Made by a program: the position numbers and the translations under genes. From Salinisphaera sp035690525 (GTDB lineage: Bacteria; Pseudomonadota; Gammaproteobacteria; Nevskiales; Salinisphaeraceae), in contig NZ_DASSKM010000056.1 in NCBI RefSeq assembly GCF_035690525.1, positions 1-26,568 of the forward strand: a DNA stretch of 26,568 bases, in the 5' to 3' direction. The notes beneath the pieces were generated by a model that saw only the letters and a list, made by a program, of their open reading frames with translations, searched no databases and was not told the origin of the DNA. Below, piece by piece: positions 22,620-26,568 of this stretch. Each line of letters starts with the position of its first letter. Position 1 is the first letter of the stretch.

Positions 22620-23978
22620 TTAGGCCGTGCCGCCGATGCGCGTTAGCAGTTCGTCGGTCTTTTCGCGCAGGAGCTGTTTATCGCCGCGGGCCTCGACGTT
22701 GAGCCGAATCACCGGCTCGGTGTTGGACATGCGCAGATTGAAGCGCCAGTCGCCGAAGTTCATGGACAGGCCGTCGACGTGCTCGATGCTTTCGGCCGCG
22801 TCGGCATAGTGGTTTTCCATGTCGGCCATCACGGCGTCGGCGTCGTCGACGCGGCGATTGATCTCGCCCGAGGCCGGGAAGGCCGCGATGCGTTCTTCGA
22901 CCAGGGTGGAAAGGCCCTTGCCGGCTTCCGAGATGAGCTGGGCGAGCACCAGCCACGGCAGGTGGCCATTGTCGGCATAGGAGAATTCGCGAAAATAGTG
23001 GTGCGCGCTCATTTCGCCGCCGTACAGCGCGTCGCTTTCACGCATGACCTGTTTCATGAAGGAATGGCCGGACTTGGATTCGACCGCGCGGCCACCGGCG
23101 GCCTCAACCTGGTCCAGCGTATTCCAGATCAGGCGCGGATCGTGCACAATCGCCTCGCCCGGGTTCATCTTGAGCAGCATCTGGGCGATCAGGCCGACGA
23201 TGTAATAGCCCTCGATGAACTCGCCGCGCTCGTCGAAGAAAAAGCAGCGGTCGAAATCGCCGTCCCAGGCCACGCCGAAATCCGCGCCCGCCTCGCGCAC
23301 GGCCTTGGAGGTCGCCTCGCGGTTTTCGATCAGCAACGGGTTGGGCACGCCGTTGGGCAGCTCGCCGTCCGGCTCGAACTGCATACGCACGAATTCGAAG
23401 GCCAGCTTGTCGGCCAGCTTGTCGACCACCAGCCCGGCGCAGCCGTTGCCCGGGTTGACCACGATCTTGAGCGGCTTGTAGTTCTCCGGCTTGATCTGGG
23501 CCAGCAGGAAAGCGATGTAGTCGTCGCGCTGGTCCAGGGTGTGGCGCGCGCCGGGCGCATCGGCTTTTTGCGCCTCGCCGGCGTGCACGCGGCGTTCGAT
23601 GTCGGCCAGGCCGGTATCCGCCGAAATCGGCTTGGCCTGTTCGCGCACGAACTTCAGACCGTTGTAGTCCTTGGGGTTATGGCTGGCGGTGACCATGACG
23701 CCGCCGTCGGCGGCTTGCGAGAACACGCCGTAATAGACTTCCTCGGTGCCGGCGAGCCCGATATCGAGCACATCGGCGCCGGCCGTGGTCAACCCGTCGA
23801 TGAGCGCTTCGGCCAGCTCGGGGCTGGACAGACGCATGTCGCGGCCGACCACGACCGTCTTGGCTTCGAGTTCGGCGACAAACGCCATGCCGATGCGGCG
23901 CGCCATGTCGGCATCGAGCTCATCCGGCACGCGGGCACGGATATCATAAGCCTTGAAGAACGGATAGTACTGGCCCAT
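22620..23978 (-). CDS. manB: Phosphomannomutase (CpsG/ManB type)
   Basis: The 452-residue alpha-D-phosphohexomutase aligns well with E. coli CpsG over its whole length. TASHNPKDYNG (97-107) holds the phosphoserine Ser99, DGDFDR (239-244) binds magnesium, GEMSAHHYF (321-329) recognises sugar, and SNTEPVIRLNVEARGD is the phosphate-binding tail. It interconverts mannose-6-phosphate and mannose-1-phosphate for GDP-mannose; activity on glucose phosphates is possible. ATG 23978 is chosen because AGGAG lies 7 bases before it, within a short upstream extension from 23993. The usual FKAYDIRG reads FKAYDIRA here. manC precedes it by 58 bases and mtnA follows by 7, giving one probable operon. Confidence 0.93.
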   Translation of the reverse strand: MGQYYPFFKAYDIRARVPDELDADMARRIGMAFVAELEAKTVVVGRDMRLSSPELAEALIDGLTTAGADVLDIGLAGTEEVYYGVFSQAADGGVMVTASHNPKDYNGLKFVREQAKPISADTGLADIERRVHAGEAQKADAPGARHTLDQRDDYIAFLLAQIKPENYKPLKIVVNPGNGCAGLVVDKLADKLAFEFVRMQFEPDGELPNGVPNPLLIENREATSKAVREAGADFGVAWDGDFDRCFFFDERGEFIEGYYIVGLIAQMLLKMNPGEAIVHDPRLIWNTLDQVEAAGGRAVESKSGHSFMKQVMRESDALYGGEMSAHHYFREFSYADNGHLPWLVLAQLISEAGKGLSTLVEERIAAFPASGEINRRVDDADAVMADMENHYADAAESIEHVDGLSMNFGDWRFNLRMSNTEPVIRLNVEARGDKQLLREKTDELLTRIGGTA

Positions 23979-23998
23979 CGGCGTGCTCCTCATTCATT

Positions 23999-24034
23999 AT
24001 TAATACAACGATTCAGGCAACGATTCAGACAACG
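23999..24034. repeat. Three tandem 12-base repeats after the manC stop codon
   Basis: On the plus strand ATTAATACAACG, ATTCAGGCAACG and ATTCAGACAACG are adjacent, and a weaker fourth unit covers the stop. In the manC direction the better units each carry TGA in the manC frame, so the stop codon has been multiplied. They lie between manC and manB and look like replication-slippage products. Confidence 0.7.
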
Positions 24035-24036
24035 GC

Positions 24037-25494
24037 TCAGGCGCTGGTGCCCGGGGCCGCGCCGGTATCGTGTTCTTCCAGCTCCGGCCGGCCGTAGACA
24101 TCATCGTAGCGCACGATGTCGTCCTCGCCGAGATAGCTGCCCGACTGCACTTCGATCAAATCCAGTTCCACCTTGCCGGGATTTTCCAGCCGATGCACCG
24201 CGCCCAGCGGGATATAGGTCGATTGGTTCTCGGACAGCAGCATCTCGCGCTCGTCGCAGCTCACCTTCGCCGTGCCGCGCACCACGATCCAGTGTTCGGC
24301 GCGATGATGATGCGATTGCAGCGACAGCCGTCCGCCGGGCGTGACCCGGATGTGCTTGACTTGAAAGCGCGGGCCCGCGGCAATCTGTTGGTAGGAGCCC
24401 CAGGGGCGGTACGATTTGCGGTGCGCGGTAGCCTCCATGCGCCCGGCGCCGTCCAGATTCGCCACCAGCTTTTTGATGTCCTGCTCGCGCGAGCGGTCGG
24501 CGACCAACACCGCATCCGCGGTTTCGATGATGATCTGGTCGCGCGTGCCCAGGGCGGCGACCAGCCGGGCCTCGCTGCGCACCACGCAGTCGTCGGCATC
24601 CTCGAGCCAGACATCGCCGGTCGCGCTGTTGCCGCGTATATCCAGCCCGACCGCACGGGCGACCGCGCTCCAACTGCCCAGATCCGACCAGGCCGCATCC
24701 AGTTCGGCCATGACCGCGCGATCGGTTTTTTCCATCACCGCGTAGTCGATGGAATCGGCGCGCACCGCTTCAAAGCTGGCCCGCTCCAAACGCAGGAAGT
24801 CGATATCGACGGTGGCCGCCTCGAAGGCCGCGGCGACGCCGTCGAAAATGTCGCGCGCGTATTCGGCCAGCAGTTCCAGGTAATCGCCGGCACGGAACAT
24901 GAACATGCCGCTGTTCCAATAATGATCGCCGGCGGCGAGAAACCGCTCGGCGGTGTCGGCATCCGGCTTTTCGACGAAAGCCTCGACCACGCGAACGCCG
25001 TCGGAAACCGGCGCGCCGGCGCGGATGTAGCCGTAACCGGTTTCGGCACGATCCGGCGTAACGCCGAACAGCGCCAGCCGTCCGACGCCGGTTGCCGCGC
25101 GTGCCCGCGCGACCGTGGCCACGAAGGCGGCCCGGTCGGCCACGGCATGATCGGTCGGCAGCACGAGCAGTTCGACATCCTCGCCGTGGCGCGCGCGCGC
25201 CTCGAACGCGGCCGCGGCCACGGCGGCCGCCGTATTGCGCGGCGCCGGCTCGAGAATGATGCGCCCGCGATGACCGGCGGCGTGCATCTGTTCCGCGATC
25301 ACGAAGCGGTGCGCTTCACTGCCGATGACCACTGCATCGCCGAGATCGTCCAGGGTCTGCAGGCGTTCGAGCGTGGCCGACAACAAGCTCGTGTCGCCGC
25401 CGGTCAGCGGCAGGAACTGCTTGGGCCGGCTCTGACGCGAGGCCGGCCAGAGTCGCGAGCCGGTGCCGCCGGCGAGAAGAACGGGAACGAGCAT
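24037..25494 (-). CDS. manC: Mannose-1-phosphate guanylyltransferase / mannose-6-phosphate isomerase
   Basis: The 485-residue protein is the fused type II enzyme. An N-terminal nucleotidyltransferase starts with VLLAGGTGSRLWPASRQSRP then KQFLPL (2-30) and has FVEKPD and YWNSGMFMFRAGDYLELL. A C-terminal cupin-type isomerase domain carries RPWGSYQ, PGGRLSLQSHHHRAEHWIVV and an acidic metal site. It makes GDP-mannose from mannose-1-phosphate and GTP and converts fructose-6-phosphate to mannose-6-phosphate, supplying substrate for ManB next door. ATG 25494 is set by AAGGGG 5 bases upstream; the longer frame to 25626 is not protein-like. The use of the GDP-mannose (exopolysaccharide, O-antigen or fucose) is not shown by this window. 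Confidence 0.94.
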   Translation of the reverse strand: MLVPVLLAGGTGSRLWPASRQSRPKQFLPLTGGDTSLLSATLERLQTLDDLGDAVVIGSEAHRFVIAEQMHAAGHRGRIILEPAPRNTAAAVAAAAFEARARHGEDVELLVLPTDHAVADRAAFVATVARARAATGVGRLALFGVTPDRAETGYGYIRAGAPVSDGVRVVEAFVEKPDADTAERFLAAGDHYWNSGMFMFRAGDYLELLAEYARDIFDGVAAAFEAATVDIDFLRLERASFEAVRADSIDYAVMEKTDRAVMAELDAAWSDLGSWSAVARAVGLDIRGNSATGDVWLEDADDCVVRSEARLVAALGTRDQIIIETADAVLVADRSREQDIKKLVANLDGAGRMEATAHRKSYRPWGSYQQIAAGPRFQVKHIRVTPGGRLSLQSHHHRAEHWIVVRGTAKVSCDEREMLLSENQSTYIPLGAVHRLENPGKVELDLIEVQSGSYLGEDDIVRYDDVYGRPELEEHDTGAAPGTSA

Positions 25495-25622
25495 GAGAAC
25501 CCCTTGAAGCCCGAATAGGGCGCCTGACTGAATCGAGCGGGCATGGACGCTGCGGCCCGCCGTTGCGCCGCTATGATACAAACGCCGCTGCCCATTGCGC
25601 CACGCGGCGCCGGCGTATCGCT

Positions 25623-26282
25623 TCAACCGCCGTCGTCGGCGCCTGCCGCGCGCACCCGATCGATCAGATAATCCGCGACCTTGAGCATACGCGGATTGCT
25701 GCCGGCGACTTGGCCGCTGGTCCAGTAGCGGCCGGCGACGCTGATGCTGGGCACGGCCGTGACCGGGTAACGCCGCATGCGGGCGATGATGCCCTGGACA
25801 TCGTCCTCGACCGCTTGGCTGTTGTAGACCTTATCGAAACGCCGCCCGTCGACGCCGTGGGCGACCATGAACCGGCGCATCTGCCCTTCGCTGGTGAGCG
25901 GCCGGCCGTTTTGATGGATCGCATCGAAGATCTGGTCGTGCAAGCGATCGACCACACCGAGCGCCACTTCGGTGTAATACAGGCGAGCGTACGGCTGCGA
26001 GCCCGGGCCGAACAGTACCGGCACGCGGGAAAACGCCACGTCCGGATGCTGTTTGCGCCAAGCGTTGAGCTCGGGCTCGAAGTGATAGCAGTGCGGGCAG
26101 CTATAGAGAAAGAACTCGGTCACCCGCACCTTGCCGTGGTCGCGCTTCGCCCGCGGGGCAGGGGTATCGGCGACTTTGTAATCGTCGCCGGCGACATAAC
26201 GCGAAATCAGACTCTGGGCGCCGGCCGGCAGCGATACCAGGAGGCCGACGAGGGCCAAAAGCGCGATCGTTGATTTTGACAT
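25623..26282 (-). CDS. dsbA: Thiol:disulfide interchange protein DsbA
   Basis: The 219-residue protein has a signal peptide (MSKSTIALLALVGLLVSLPA, cleavage likely after GA near residue 22) and a thioredoxin fold with a helical insert. The active site is FFLYSCPHCYHFEP with Cys62 and Cys65 in the CPHC form typical of DsbA. VTAVPSISVAGRY supplies the cis-proline loop. It would oxidise cysteine pairs of secreted proteins in the periplasm and be recycled by DsbB, which is not in the window. The upstream 286 bases contain a large nested hairpin and no convincing gene. It lies upstream of manC with a gap of 128 bases, so probably a separate unit. Confidence 0.93.
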   Translation of the reverse strand: MSKSTIALLALVGLLVSLPAGAQSLISRYVAGDDYKVADTPAPRAKRDHGKVRVTEFFLYSCPHCYHFEPELNAWRKQHPDVAFSRVPVLFGPGSQPYARLYYTEVALGVVDRLHDQIFDAIHQNGRPLTSEGQMRRFMVAHGVDGRRFDKVYNSQAVEDDVQGIIARMRRYPVTAVPSISVAGRYWTSGQVAGSNPRMLKVADYLIDRVRAAGADDGG

Positions 26283-26405
26283 CGATTTCTTTTTCGCAAA
26301 TAGAGATAGATAGGCGTCTGGCTACAGCCGACGTCGATTCATGCCAGCGCTTACAATAACCGAGCGCCGTTACCCGAGGGCCTGTTGCCGTTTCATACGG
26401 CCCGC

Positions 26406-26506
26406 GTTGCAACCCCAAATCGTGTCAGCCAAGACGCAGAGCGCCGGCCGCAGTCATTCTGCGGTCAAGCTCTGCAACGCCGGATGGCGCGATTTGGGGC
26501 CGCAAC
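26406..26506. repeat. Nested intergenic hairpin of about 101 bases upstream of dsbA
   Basis: Outer arms GTTGCAACCCCAAATCG (26406-26422) and CGATTTGGGGCCGCAAC (26490-26506) pair at 15 of 17 positions. Inside, GCAGAGC (26436-26442) pairs with GCTCTGC (26469-26475), and CCGCAG (26448-26453) with CTGCGG (26459-26464) around TCATT. GCGTTGCA occurs at 26404-26411 and 26539-26546, and inverted at 26473-26480, about 67 bases apart. It could be an interspersed repeat, a structured RNA or a leader; I cannot decide which. Confidence 0.5.
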
Positions 26507-26568
26507 CCGAAGGGCCGGGGCCATTTTGCCGCAATCCTGCGTTGCAGCGCGCTACGGTAGAATGACTA

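Noticed and set aside
22779..25518. Two plus-strand frames of about 500 codons opposite manB and manC
   Set aside because: Antisense shadows of highly conserved genes; composition rich in His, Arg and Gln, with no start signals.
26406..26506. Integron attC-like site
   Set aside because: The nested palindrome recalls attC, but the RYYYAAC/GTTRRRY core sites are not present in the right places and no cassette or integrase gene is nearby.
26341..26565. 74-codon frame at the window end
   Set aside because: It lies entirely within the nested hairpin region and has no ribosome site; the sequence is better explained by its palindromes.

Overview
The window is a dense, high-GC stretch of a bacterial chromosome, almost certainly from a gammaproteobacterium. 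The evidence is IdnO, GhrB/KguD, CpsG-type ManB and fused ManC proteins close to enterobacterial and pseudomonad forms, plus an OpgG/OpgD-type glucan protein and a DsbA. A halophilic genus such as Salinisphaera would fit, but that is a guess. No rRNA, tRNA, CRISPR array, insertion sequence or prophage gene was recognised. Genes are tightly packed on both strands. Three AT-richer islands (about 3208-3507, 6470-6700 and 15790-15960) stand out from the background.

Layout. 1-3207 (+): the tail of a periplasmic glucan biosynthesis gene, a membrane DUF4105/Lnb-type protein, a Gfo/Idh/MocA oxidoreductase and a YjlB-type cupin. An AT-rich gap follows, with tandem decamers and a large hairpin. 3508-6224: a MocR regulator divergent from a LysE/RhtB exporter, with an operator over the regulator's start codon, then a convergent GNAT acetyltransferase. 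6225-9298: a gene-free stretch, a 54-residue exported peptide gene with a strong terminator, and a secreted M13 zinc endopeptidase.

9404-14853 is a sugar-acid locus. On the minus strand lie kguK (2-ketogluconate kinase), an internally deleted kguT transporter and kguD (reductase). On the plus strand lie a DedA gene, then gntP (gluconate permease) and idnO (5-ketogluconate reductase). Near-identical LacI-type palindromes precede both kguK and gntP, so one gluconate or ketogluconate repressor outside the window probably controls both arms. Ketogluconates would be reduced or phosphorylated into 6-phosphogluconate metabolism.

14892-20085: a NagD-like HAD phosphatase, a small ComEA-like exported DNA-binding protein, a cN-I type 5'-nucleotidase, an MtfA-family protein whose HExxH zinc motif is destroyed, and a coupled pair of reductases (SDR plus saccharopine-dehydrogenase-like). 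20188-26282: a GST-like protein, mtnC, and a minus-strand run manC-manB-mtnA combining GDP-mannose synthesis with methionine salvage, then dsbA. The window ends in an unexplained nested hairpin.

The most notable points are the MtfA pseudoprotease, the kguT remnant that keeps a perfect ribosome binding site, the paired operators of the ketogluconate locus, and the structured intergenic elements at 3238-3424 and 26406-26506. I saw no clear candidate for a wholly new multi-gene system.
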